In this document: positions 16,539 through 24,347 of the stretch, piece after piece
Position numbering within the stretch: the first letter of the stretch is position 1
How the letters are laid out: the number at the start of each line of letters is the position of its first letter
NCBI GenBank assembly: GCA_016720635.1
Contig: JADKKF010000008.1
Location: 1 to 64,000 of the forward strand
Source of the DNA: Saprospiraceae bacterium
Lineage (GTDB): Bacteria > Bacteroidota > Bacteroidia > Chitinophagales > Saprospiraceae
DNA: 64,000 nucleotides
Direction of reading: 5' to 3'
Made by a program: the position numbers and the translations under genes
Notes under the pieces: generated by a model
Seen by the model: only the letters and a program-made list of their open reading frames with translations
Databases searched by the model: none
Told to the model about the DNA's origin: nothing

Positions 16539-16647
16539 GCGCGTCAGCGACCGCAACGGCCTGCGCAGCAGGGTCACGAAGTGACGGAACCCGTGAAGGC
16601 CGCGACCCGATCTCGTCCTCGAGACGAGGAGGGAGACGCCCAAAAAA
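16539..16647. repeat. GC-rich structured repeat, copy 2
   Basis: Near-identical to 2365-2474. Nested stems are CGGCC/GGCCG and GGGTCAC-GAA-GTGAC with ACCC. The separate hairpin is CTCGTC-CTCGA-GACGAG where copy 1 has CTCGCC-TTATT-GGCGAG: one C-G pair has become T-A on both sides, i.e. a compensated change, and the loop differs completely. It starts 14 bases after the galE stop on the minus strand. Confidence 0.8.
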
Positions 16648-16661
16648 TGAGGAAAGGAAAA

Positions 16662-17666
16662 TTAATAAAGTTTATTCAATTGCCATCGCCAAGCGGTGTC
16701 CATGATGGATTGGATATCGTGCTGTGGGGTCCATCCTAGGAGTTGCTTTGCCTTGGTGTAGTCGGCGTAAATCTCCACCACGTCGCCATCGCGCCTAGGT
16801 CCTAAAATGTAGTTTAGCTTTTGGCCGCTGGTATGTTCGAAGGCGTGAATGGCCTCCAAAACGGTGACGCCAGCGCCTATACCTAGGTTGAAAATGGAGA
16901 AATTGTCTTGCTGATGATTGGATGCGTATCGAAGCGCCAAGGTATGCGCGTGGGCCAGATCCATGACGTGGATAAAGTCTCTGATGCAAGAACCGTCTCG
17001 GGTCGGATAGTCGGTTCCAAACACGGTCATACTCTCTCTAAGGCCCGCTCCAGTCTCGCAGATGACGGGTACCAGATTCGTGGCTGTATTGAGGGCTGAT
17101 TCGCCGAGTAGTCCAGACGGATGAGCCCCTGCTGGATTGAAATATCTGAGGGCAATAAAATGTGTGTCGGCATTAAGTGAAATGTCTCGAAGGATTTCCT
17201 CGCCCATGATTTTGGTCCTGGCGTAGGGACATTCGGGCGGAGAAAGTGCTGTGTCCTCGGTCACTGGCAGTTCGGAGGTATTGCCATAGACGGAACAGGA
17301 GGAGGAGAAAATGAAATTTTTTACTTGGTATTTCTCGACCATTTCGAGCAGGTTGATTAGCCCTATGAGGTTGTTTTTGAAATATTTGAGCGGAAGAAGT
17401 ACCGATTCGTTGACGGATTTATGTGCCGCAAAATGGATTATTCCGTCGATTTTGTATTCTTTGAAGACATTTTGGAGGGCTTGGGCGTCGCAGAGATCGA
17501 TCTGTACAAAAGGAATATCCTTGTTGGTGACCTTTCGAATGCTCTCAACAGCTCGAGGGGAAGCATTGTCCAAATTGTCGAGAATGAGGACATCGTAGCC
17601 GTTATTGGCCAAGTCTATCACGGTATGGCTGCCGATATAACCAGCGCCTCCAGTAACGAGAATCAT
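16662..17666 (-). CDS. galE: UDP-glucose 4-epimerase
   Basis: GalE interconverts UDP-glucose and UDP-galactose with bound NAD in the cytoplasm, feeding the Leloir pathway and surface polysaccharide synthesis. The 334 residues are of normal length. VTGGAGYIGSHTVIDLANNG is the NAD-binding Rossmann start. SSSCSVYGN carries the catalytic Ser and YARTKIMGE the YxxxK pair. ALRYFNPAGAHPSGLLGE and RDGSCIRDFIHVMDLAHAH are typical GalE blocks. It follows the Omp28-like gene by three bases, so it is the last gene of an operon that starts with a nitronate monooxygenase. A GC-rich structured repeat follows the stop. Confidence 0.97.
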   Translation of the reverse strand: MILVTGGAGYIGSHTVIDLANNGYDVLILDNLDNASPRAVESIRKVTNKDIPFVQIDLCDAQALQNVFKEYKIDGIIHFAAHKSVNESVLLPLKYFKNNLIGLINLLEMVEKYQVKNFIFSSSCSVYGNTSELPVTEDTALSPPECPYARTKIMGEEILRDISLNADTHFIALRYFNPAGAHPSGLLGESALNTATNLVPVICETGAGLRESMTVFGTDYPTRDGSCIRDFIHVMDLAHAHTLALRYASNHQQDNFSIFNLGIGAGVTVLEAIHAFEHTSGQKLNYILGPRRDGDVVEIYADYTKAKQLLGWTPQHDIQSIMDTAWRWQLNKLY

Positions 17667-17669
17667 GTA

Positions 17670-18509
17670 TTAGTCCTTTATTTTTATGCGCTCAACCTGC
17701 CATACTTCCATCGTATTGGTGATGAGCGGATGAGCGGTTACGAATGCTATGATTTCTATGTTTTCATCGTTCCACCACCCATCTTGCGCGGGTATTTGGA
17801 AGGTTCTGGTGACGTCTAGATTCTGATCTTTGGTGAATTGTGCTCCTAGGGGATCCCCATCGCTACTGGTCAAAATGGCATGTAATACGTGATTGTGTTC
17901 ATAATTATCTACATGACCGCCAGAGACTCGATTGTCTTTTTGAGGGTCGATAATTTTATTTTCGAGGATGGCGAAAGTGATCTTTAGAGGAATGTTAATG
18001 TCTTCCAAAGGAGTGAGTTGGGCTGTGATGGTTCCGCCACGGGTGCTAGCATCGTATTTTTTTGTAAGCTCGATTTGGATTTTTGGGAGTATGCTCGATT
18101 CGGATTGGATATATCCCGCCCAAGAAGGTAAAAACAACTGGAGACCGGTCTCGTTGGGGAATTTTTTTCTATTGATTACTGCAGTGGGATAGCCTTCGGG
18201 AGGTGTGAGGAGATTCAAAAGGTCTCGTCCAGCAGGCACCACAAAATCATATTTGCTATTGGTAATTTTAACGGCGAATCCCCCAGCATGGATGGACATG
18301 GGTATGAGATTCTCTCCGTATAAAGCCGCAAGATTCTTTATTTGGTCCGTGCCTTTGGGGCAATTGGGACAGTTGGCACCGGTAAACTCTTCGACCAAAA
18401 TCTTTCGTGCGCCAAGGTTTGGGGTGACGAGATGGTAATCTATGGGTACTTTTTGACAAGAATTGAAAAGTACAAAAATCAAGAAGAAGCTAATAATTAA
18501 TTTTGACAT
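17670..18509 (-). CDS. Omp28-related lipoprotein with thioredoxin-like CxxC
   Basis: From ATG 18509 the product is 279 residues: MSKLIISFFLIFVLFNSCQK is an SPII signal with lipobox LFNSC. An in-frame ATG eight codons upstream would only lengthen the signal. ILVEEFTGANCPNCPKGTDQ is the thioredoxin-like strand and CxxC of the Omp28 family, and PMSIHAG and YPTAVINRKKF follow in the expected order; the C-terminal half is a beta sandwich. Omp28 proteins are cell-envelope proteins first seen in Porphyromonas; their redox role is not established. It sits 10 bases after the DUF6029 gene and three before galE. Confidence 0.85.
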   Translation of the reverse strand: MSKLIISFFLIFVLFNSCQKVPIDYHLVTPNLGARKILVEEFTGANCPNCPKGTDQIKNLAALYGENLIPMSIHAGGFAVKITNSKYDFVVPAGRDLLNLLTPPEGYPTAVINRKKFPNETGLQLFLPSWAGYIQSESSILPKIQIELTKKYDASTRGGTITAQLTPLEDINIPLKITFAILENKIIDPQKDNRVSGGHVDNYEHNHVLHAILTSSDGDPLGAQFTKDQNLDVTRTFQIPAQDGWWNDENIEIIAFVTAHPLITNTMEVWQVERIKIKD

Positions 18510-18519
18510 AATCTGAAAA

Positions 18520-20193
18520 TTAAAATTGTGCATTAATGGTTAATCTTGCCCCACTAAAAGCAGGTTCAATCCTGCAAATACCACCAGTACATACGACTCC
18601 TTCGGGTTGTTTGATATAAGCTGCCGATATCCTTAGATAATCTTGATTGAAAAATACTCCGGCACTGTAGTAGTGGATTTGATTGCCTTTTACGGGTTTA
18701 AAATTCCACATGTCGGAGGCAAAAATGGTCCAATATTTGTCTAAAGAAACCTCTGCAAGTCCATATAGCAAGCTGCCATATCCTTGTTTGCTCTGGCAGT
18801 AGGAAAGTTCAAATCTAGCGCTTTTGTGATCGCTGATGGGATGTAAATACTCGGCATACGGCGTCAAAGTTTGAACAGCGGGTGCCCCGCCTTTGCCTTG
18901 ATACAGCTCTATGTCATAGAATTGTCGGTAGAAGCCTAGATTAAGGATGGCACCGTTATCTTTATTCCAGTTAAACTCGAGGTCGGTTTCGTTGTAGATC
19001 ATTTGGTCTAATCGGCCATAAATGGCGCTACCCGTAGCGTTGATGCCCATTTGGTCGTTCAAGGCATAACGTATCTCACACTGAGCCGCTTTTTCGCCCA
19101 GTTCTTGGGTAGCTGGGACATAGAGATTTTTCAGTGCATACGTATTTTGTTTGGACATGGCCGGAAGGAAATTTATGCTTCCTTGGTTGATCGTTTTTTC
19201 AAAAGGGTCGATTCTGTATTTAAAATTCTTGGTGTATTTTCCTTCAAGGCTGATATTAAATTTTCCTAGGCTCATGCTCATGCTTGAGTAAAAATTAGTT
19301 CCTGTTTTATCTACGAATTTGCCCGTGGAAGTACCTCCGCTGAACTGTGTCGTAACGGCGTCGTCATCTTTGAGTACATCGTTGGTTTTCATAGAAGCTT
19401 CCGCATACCAGTTAAAATTGCCAAAATTGAGGGTATTGTAAATGGTATAAGCATAAGTATTGTAATAAAGATTTAGGCTATCATCGGGGTGATACAGCTG
19501 GACCGTAGAGACCAATTGATTGACGGTGGCGTCATCCCAAGTCCTTGCCATTGCACCGACTCCAGGGGCAATCGAAAGGGTACCACTTTTGTTGATTGTG
19601 ATAAATCCCTCTAGGGATCCTCCTTTGAGGACTGGATTGTAAGTGGTCAATTGGTTTTTCTGTTTTCCTCCGAGGAATTTTATTTTCCATTGGTCATTGA
19701 TATCATAAACCAAGCGCAGTCCGACCAAGGCATTGTCGATGGCAAGAGAGCGCAGTTCGTAGGATCTGAAGATGATTCCTCTACCTATTTGATCGTAGAT
19801 ATATCCTGCTGTGATGTCGAATTTTTTAATTTTCTTTTGAACTTGCCAATATCCAATACCAGTCAAAGTATTGACATTCCTGATAGAATAGAGATTGGAA
19901 TTATTGAATACATCAAATCGAAGACCTATGAGAAAACCGTTGTTGGCGTAAGAGAGATTCAACCAGGAGTCCATACTGTACAAAGTCTTATCGTACTGGG
20001 GCGTATTGAAGGCATCAATGGTGCTATCTTTTTGGAAAAAATTTAGCCTAGTTTCTAGAAAGCCAGTGATTTTGGGAGAATTGGCATCGGATACAGATTC
20101 TTCTTGAGCGATGGCGCCTATGGTAGCAAAACCTAGAAGGAAAAGGATGCTAAATATTTGCAAAAAAGTCTGATTTTGCTTTTTCATATTCAT
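18520..20193 (-). CDS. DUF6029 family outer-membrane protein
   Basis: A 557-residue protein with a signal peptide (KKQNQTFLQIFSILFLLGFA, cleavage near AIAQ) and many alternating amphipathic strands ending in an aromatic-rich beta pattern (RLTINAQF), i.e. an outer-membrane barrel. ITGFLETRLNFF at the N-terminus, DITAGYIYDQIGRGIIFRSY and LRSLAIDNALVGLRLVYD are blocks that I associate with DUF6029 proteins of Bacteroidota, usually next to an Omp28-like gene as here. Function is unknown; a pore or assembly partner is possible. The signal peptide forces the start into the end of the upstream nitronate monooxygenase gene, an overlap of 38-44 bases. Confidence 0.8.
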   Translation of the reverse strand: MNMKKQNQTFLQIFSILFLLGFATIGAIAQEESVSDANSPKITGFLETRLNFFQKDSTIDAFNTPQYDKTLYSMDSWLNLSYANNGFLIGLRFDVFNNSNLYSIRNVNTLTGIGYWQVQKKIKKFDITAGYIYDQIGRGIIFRSYELRSLAIDNALVGLRLVYDINDQWKIKFLGGKQKNQLTTYNPVLKGGSLEGFITINKSGTLSIAPGVGAMARTWDDATVNQLVSTVQLYHPDDSLNLYYNTYAYTIYNTLNFGNFNWYAEASMKTNDVLKDDDAVTTQFSGGTSTGKFVDKTGTNFYSSMSMSLGKFNISLEGKYTKNFKYRIDPFEKTINQGSINFLPAMSKQNTYALKNLYVPATQELGEKAAQCEIRYALNDQMGINATGSAIYGRLDQMIYNETDLEFNWNKDNGAILNLGFYRQFYDIELYQGKGGAPAVQTLTPYAEYLHPISDHKSARFELSYCQSKQGYGSLLYGLAEVSLDKYWTIFASDMWNFKPVKGNQIHYYSAGVFFNQDYLRISAAYIKQPEGVVCTGGICRIEPAFSGARLTINAQF

Positions 20194-21151
20194 TGATTAA
20201 ATCTTTGATGATTTGTTCTGTGGGTTTGATGTCTTTGATGAATTCCACAGATTTACCAGCGGTCCAAATATTGTTGTAATTGCCAGGTTTAATGGCCTCT
20301 TCGAGCATTTTAGTGCCTTTTAGTTGGATTAGCATCTTAAAATATTTCTTCGTGGTGGCGTTTTTACTAAAAAACCTTTCGAGAAAATTTTGATCCAATC
20401 CGATTTTTTGTACATAAGGAGTATTCAATACGTTGCAAGGAGTGCCGCTCAGTCGAGTGGTCATGACGATGTCGTCTTGATCGCTGTGGATGATGGCATT
20501 TTTATAATCCTGATTGACATCAGCCTCCGAGGAAGCTATGAATCTGGTCCCAATGGAAACCCCATCTGCACCGAATGCAAACATGCCCAGTATATTGGCA
20601 CCCTCACCGATGCCGCCTGCTGCGATGAGGGGCATGTGGGGAAAGTGTTTTTTTAGAGAAGGAAGCAAAATATTAAGCGGATGAGGTCCAGCATGTCCAC
20701 CAGCTCCAGCGCCAACTGCGATAAAGCCATCTACGCCTATTTTAGCGCATTTTTCGGCATGTTCCATAGTGACAATATCCGCATAAACTTTAGCGCCATA
20801 AGATCTGGCTCCATCCATGATCCGGGCTGGATTTCCTAGAGAAGTGATGTAAAATGGAACCCTATGATCCACACAAGTTTTGTACTGTTTGTCGAATAAT
20901 GGATTGGATTTTTGGACGATAAGGTTTACGCCATAATTACCAGAAGTACCGCAAGATTTATCTCGGTTGAGAGTCTCTAAAACGGAATCTAATTGTCCTT
21001 TTTCTCTAAAATTAAGGGTTGGAAATGTCCCCATAATCCCATTGGTCATAGCTTTTTGAACCATCGCTTGATTGGATACTAAAAACATTGGAGCCATGAT
21101 AATGGGGTATTTAATGCCAAGCGAACTTGAAACGATACCATTTTCTTTCAT
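20150..21151 (-). CDS. Nitronate monooxygenase / FabK-like flavoprotein
   Basis: A 333-residue FMN enzyme of the NMO/2-nitropropane dioxygenase family with a TIM barrel. YPIIMAPMFLVSNQAMVQ is the FMN-binding start, DGFIAVGAGAGGHAGPHP carries the phosphate-binding Gly-rich loop and the active-site His, and PLIAAGGIGEGANILGMFAF and GADGVSIGTRFIASSEAD complete the FMN phosphate site. Members oxidise alkyl nitronates or, as FabK, reduce enoyl-ACP; the two cannot be told apart by eye, but the HAG motif favours NMO class. It is the first gene of the operon that continues with DUF6029, Omp28-like and galE. TAGCTTTG lies only five bases before the ATG, so a leaderless transcript or a later start is possible. 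Confidence 0.88.
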   Translation of the reverse strand: MKENGIVSSSLGIKYPIIMAPMFLVSNQAMVQKAMTNGIMGTFPTLNFREKGQLDSVLETLNRDKSCGTSGNYGVNLIVQKSNPLFDKQYKTCVDHRVPFYITSLGNPARIMDGARSYGAKVYADIVTMEHAEKCAKIGVDGFIAVGAGAGGHAGPHPLNILLPSLKKHFPHMPLIAAGGIGEGANILGMFAFGADGVSIGTRFIASSEADVNQDYKNAIIHSDQDDIVMTTRLSGTPCNVLNTPYVQKIGLDQNFLERFFSKNATTKKYFKMLIQLKGTKMLEEAIKPGNYNNIWTAGKSVEFIKDIKPTEQIIKDLINEYEKAKSDFFANI

Positions 21152-21248
21152 AGAACCAAAGCTAAGACCTTTTTATTATTTTGTGGTAATATTTTAAAAT
21201 TTTATTCCAGCCATATTTTTCTGATAATCAAATTGATCGACAATAAAA

Positions 21249-24029
21249 TTAAAGTTTTACTAATTTGGTTGAACTCACTTTGCTGCCATTATTCCACAAT
21301 TGGTAAATATAAGCGGCCGATGGCAAATTGCGCAAATCAACTTCAAAGAAAGCATTGGCACTCAAACCATTGGGGATTGGGACTTCAAGTATTTTTTTAC
21401 CTGCAAAATCAAAGAAAAGAAGCTTGGCGTTGTAAAAAACATAATTTTTGCTTTGAACGGTCAAATATTCATGAACGGGATTAGGGAAAAAATTTGGACC
21501 TTCATTCAACTTTCTTATTTTGATTACGACGACATTGCTGTATTTGAATTCGCCATAAATATCTATTAATTTCAATCGATAATAGTGAATATCTCCTTGA
21601 TAATTAGGGTCTTGGAAATTGTAATTGCCCCCATCGGGAATGTACTTAGCCGCTTTTTCGCCTATCTTCGAAAAGGTTGTGCCATCCAAAGACTTTTCCA
21701 CTTCGATCCTAGCTGCACCTTTTTCGATGCTGGTATTCCAATCCAACAAAATATAGGTATATTTATCTGTAGCAGTGAAGTCCTTGAGGATAAATTCACT
21801 AGGAATCCGCTTTGCAAATGTCGTAAAAAGGCCTCGTCCGTGTGTGGCAGCTGCGATCAAATTATCAGCAGCTCGAGCTTGAAGCATATCCACCCTAGTA
21901 TTGGGCATTCCAGAGTCCGCTGGCGACCATTTCGTATTGGTATTGTCCAATTTGGCGGTTGTCCAAACCCCTATTTCTGTTGCAAGCAGGGCTTGTGTTG
22001 GGTCAGCTGGTGAGAAAAGTCCCCATCTAACGGGCATGTCGGGTAGGTTACCATCGAGAATAGTCCAGTTTTGCCCCCCATTGTTCGATTCCCTAACATT
22101 TGTTGTTCCATAATTTGAACAGGTGGCTAAAATATGATTTTCATCCCCTGTTTGGATGTCGATGCTAGATACTACCCCAGAACTGGTTAAAATCCTAGTA
22201 GCTCTTAAAGATGAACCATTGGCATTATCGATCATATAGATATAGCCGTTGTAAAGACCTACATAAATTCTATTTTCAACATTTGGCGACACTTTTATGG
22301 CACTGATTTCTGAGCTACTGATGCCTGGAATGGCGATGGTATCATAATCTTGACTAAACCTACCAATATTTTTGATTCGGGCTAAATAACCAGCATTATA
22401 GTTGCAATAAAGGATATTATTTTTATCGTCATAGTCTGTGGCGTTGATAAAACTACCAGCACTGGAACCTATGTGAATATTTGAATAACTACCCCAAGTG
22501 TTTTTGGTGATATAATATGAATTATATACGTACGAAGAGATTTGAATCCAAGGTTCGTCTTGATCTATATGGCAATAAGCACCATCTCCGCCTGTTACTT
22601 TCCTGGCACTATTTATACCTAGACTGAAAAAAAGTGTGCTGCCATTGTCTTGTGCTCCTGCTAGCATTGTATCTACTCCAGCTTTTGGGTGGACAGCGCA
22701 GGCGTAATATTGGGTTACGTTGAATCCACTGATTTTGTTGGTAATAGGTGGCAATGTTTGTTGAGCCTCTTCTGTCAAGAAAATCCCACCATCATTCGCA
22801 AATAGCATACGATTGGGCATAGTAGGATGATTTAGAATGAGATGCTGATCGGCGTGCATGTATCGAGTAGAGCCAGTCCAATTGGATATTTGTATCCAAG
22901 AATCGCCTTCATTGGTGGATTTAAGGCAGTCCACGCCTCCAATATAAACAATGGAGGGGTTTAATAAATCTATGCCCACAGCAAGGTCATACCAAGCTTG
23001 GTTGCGACAAAAATTTGTCATACCAACGGCACTGGGTGGAGCCTTGCGGATCCAACTAGTGCCGACATTGCTGGTAACATAGATGTCTTTGCAAGTACCG
23101 CCACTTGCGGCAGCAAGTAAGACATAAATATAATTAGGATTACTGGGTGCTATAGCAAATTCAATCCTCCCTGCCCCAACATAGTTGATACCAGATAGCC
23201 GAGACCAAGATCCAGAAAGCCCTGTTGAAGATTTGTACACACCAAGCCCTTTTACTGCCATATAATAAATGCCATTGCTTGAAATTTCAAGGTCTGTGAT
23301 ATTTTCACTATAGACTTTGCTCCACGTTGTACCCTGATCAGTAGATCTGAAGATACCCGTTTTTGTAGCGACAAATACCGTCCCGTTTTGATCTATTTCT
23401 ATTTTATTGATATAATAAAAATCACCTGTCGCAGTACTTGACAATCTAGCCCAAGTAGCACCCGCATCCGAGGATTTCCAAATCCCTAGACCTCTTATGG
23501 CATCAGAATTTCCCCATCCTTCGCCAGTACCGACGTACAGGATATTGGGGCTGTTTTTAGCTTGAGCTATTGCGGTTATGGCGATGTTTTCCCAATCGTG
23601 ATTAATAAGCGCCCAATTGGGTTCATTTGCTTGGATAGCATTGGTCTTCCAGAGGCCACCTCCTACGCTGCCAGCCCAAACGGTATTGCCACTGGGATCA
23701 TTTAGATCGAAAATAGCGGCTCGTGCTCTGCCGCCGATATTGTTAGGTCCTCGTTCGGTCCAATCCATATTCGGGATGCCAAACTCAGAACGCAAAAGTT
23801 TTTTTTCTTCTTTTAATTTGTTAGAATAAGCGATGGCGTCTAAAAGCCTCTCTTTCGGTATTTCATTGGTGCTTAGATCTCTGGTTTTAAGCCATTCTTG
23901 CTCATAATAATCTTGGTGCATTTGTTCTTTAGCTAACTTTGGGGGAGCTATTTTTTTGCCATTGGTAGCGAACAATATCAACCCAATAATTCCAGTAATA
24001 AGAGCAAAAATCCAATAAAAGCGTTTCAT
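21249..24029 (-). CDS. Large T9SS-exported beta-propeller protein
   Basis: A 926-residue exported protein. The N-terminus (FYWIFALITGIIGLILFAT) is a signal or anchor, then MDWTERGPNNIGGRARAAIF opens a sortilin/VPS10-like propeller with many BNR-type turns (SSDAGATWARL, STDQGTTWSKV, STNEGDSWIQI, SNNGGQNWTIL). Residues about 760-840 form a fibronectin-like domain and about 848-926 a type A T9SS sorting domain (FFPNPVHEYLTVQSK; DLRNLPSAAYIYQLW; STKLVKL). The protein should cross the outer membrane by type IX secretion and be released or attached to the surface. Its substrate or ligand is unknown; related proteins are often annotated as glycosyl hydrolases without evidence. It is divergent from the PBP1A gene. 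Confidence 0.9.
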   Translation of the reverse strand: MKRFYWIFALITGIIGLILFATNGKKIAPPKLAKEQMHQDYYEQEWLKTRDLSTNEIPKERLLDAIAYSNKLKEEKKLLRSEFGIPNMDWTERGPNNIGGRARAAIFDLNDPSGNTVWAGSVGGGLWKTNAIQANEPNWALINHDWENIAITAIAQAKNSPNILYVGTGEGWGNSDAIRGLGIWKSSDAGATWARLSSTATGDFYYINKIEIDQNGTVFVATKTGIFRSTDQGTTWSKVYSENITDLEISSNGIYYMAVKGLGVYKSSTGLSGSWSRLSGINYVGAGRIEFAIAPSNPNYIYVLLAAASGGTCKDIYVTSNVGTSWIRKAPPSAVGMTNFCRNQAWYDLAVGIDLLNPSIVYIGGVDCLKSTNEGDSWIQISNWTGSTRYMHADQHLILNHPTMPNRMLFANDGGIFLTEEAQQTLPPITNKISGFNVTQYYACAVHPKAGVDTMLAGAQDNGSTLFFSLGINSARKVTGGDGAYCHIDQDEPWIQISSYVYNSYYITKNTWGSYSNIHIGSSAGSFINATDYDDKNNILYCNYNAGYLARIKNIGRFSQDYDTIAIPGISSSEISAIKVSPNVENRIYVGLYNGYIYMIDNANGSSLRATRILTSSGVVSSIDIQTGDENHILATCSNYGTTNVRESNNGGQNWTILDGNLPDMPVRWGLFSPADPTQALLATEIGVWTTAKLDNTNTKWSPADSGMPNTRVDMLQARAADNLIAAATHGRGLFTTFAKRIPSEFILKDFTATDKYTYILLDWNTSIEKGAARIEVEKSLDGTTFSKIGEKAAKYIPDGGNYNFQDPNYQGDIHYYRLKLIDIYGEFKYSNVVVIKIRKLNEGPNFFPNPVHEYLTVQSKNYVFYNAKLLFFDFAGKKILEVPIPNGLSANAFFEVDLRNLPSAAYIYQLWNNGSKVSSTKLVKL

Positions 24030-24081
24030 ATTTTTAGTTTAAGTCTTCAGATAATATTTGATTATTTTGATTCATGAAATT

Positions 24082-24277
24082 CAAAAATAGGCATATTTCT
24101 TATCTTTAGATGCTTTAAATTGTGAAATAATTTTGATAAAACGCTTCTAATTCCGATGATTTGTTAAATAATGATTTCTATTTGGAATAATAAATTTTGA
24201 AAATCGCTATAGTTTATTAAAAAAAAGAATATTATACATCAACAATAATCGTAATATTTCATTTTAGGTTATCTTTG
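24082..24277. promoter_or_regulatory. Divergent promoter region between the propeller gene and PBP1A
   Basis: The 318-base gap 24030-24347 contains no gene. On the minus strand TATTTTTG (24082-24089) could serve the propeller gene, and on the plus strand TATCTTTG (24270-24277) could serve PBP1A, 71 bases before its ATG. Both match TAnnTTTG; neither has a clear TTG partner at the normal spacing. Confidence 0.4.
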
Positions 24278-24347
24278 GTCTTGAATAATTTTTAGACAAC
24301 AGATAAATTCTTTCCTTTAGCCTAAAACATAAAGTTTAAAATAAAAT

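Noticed and set aside
21157..21164. TAGCTTTG as -7 box of the nitronate monooxygenase operon
   Set aside because: It ends only five bases from the ATG, so a normal leader is impossible; kept as a remark, not as a feature.
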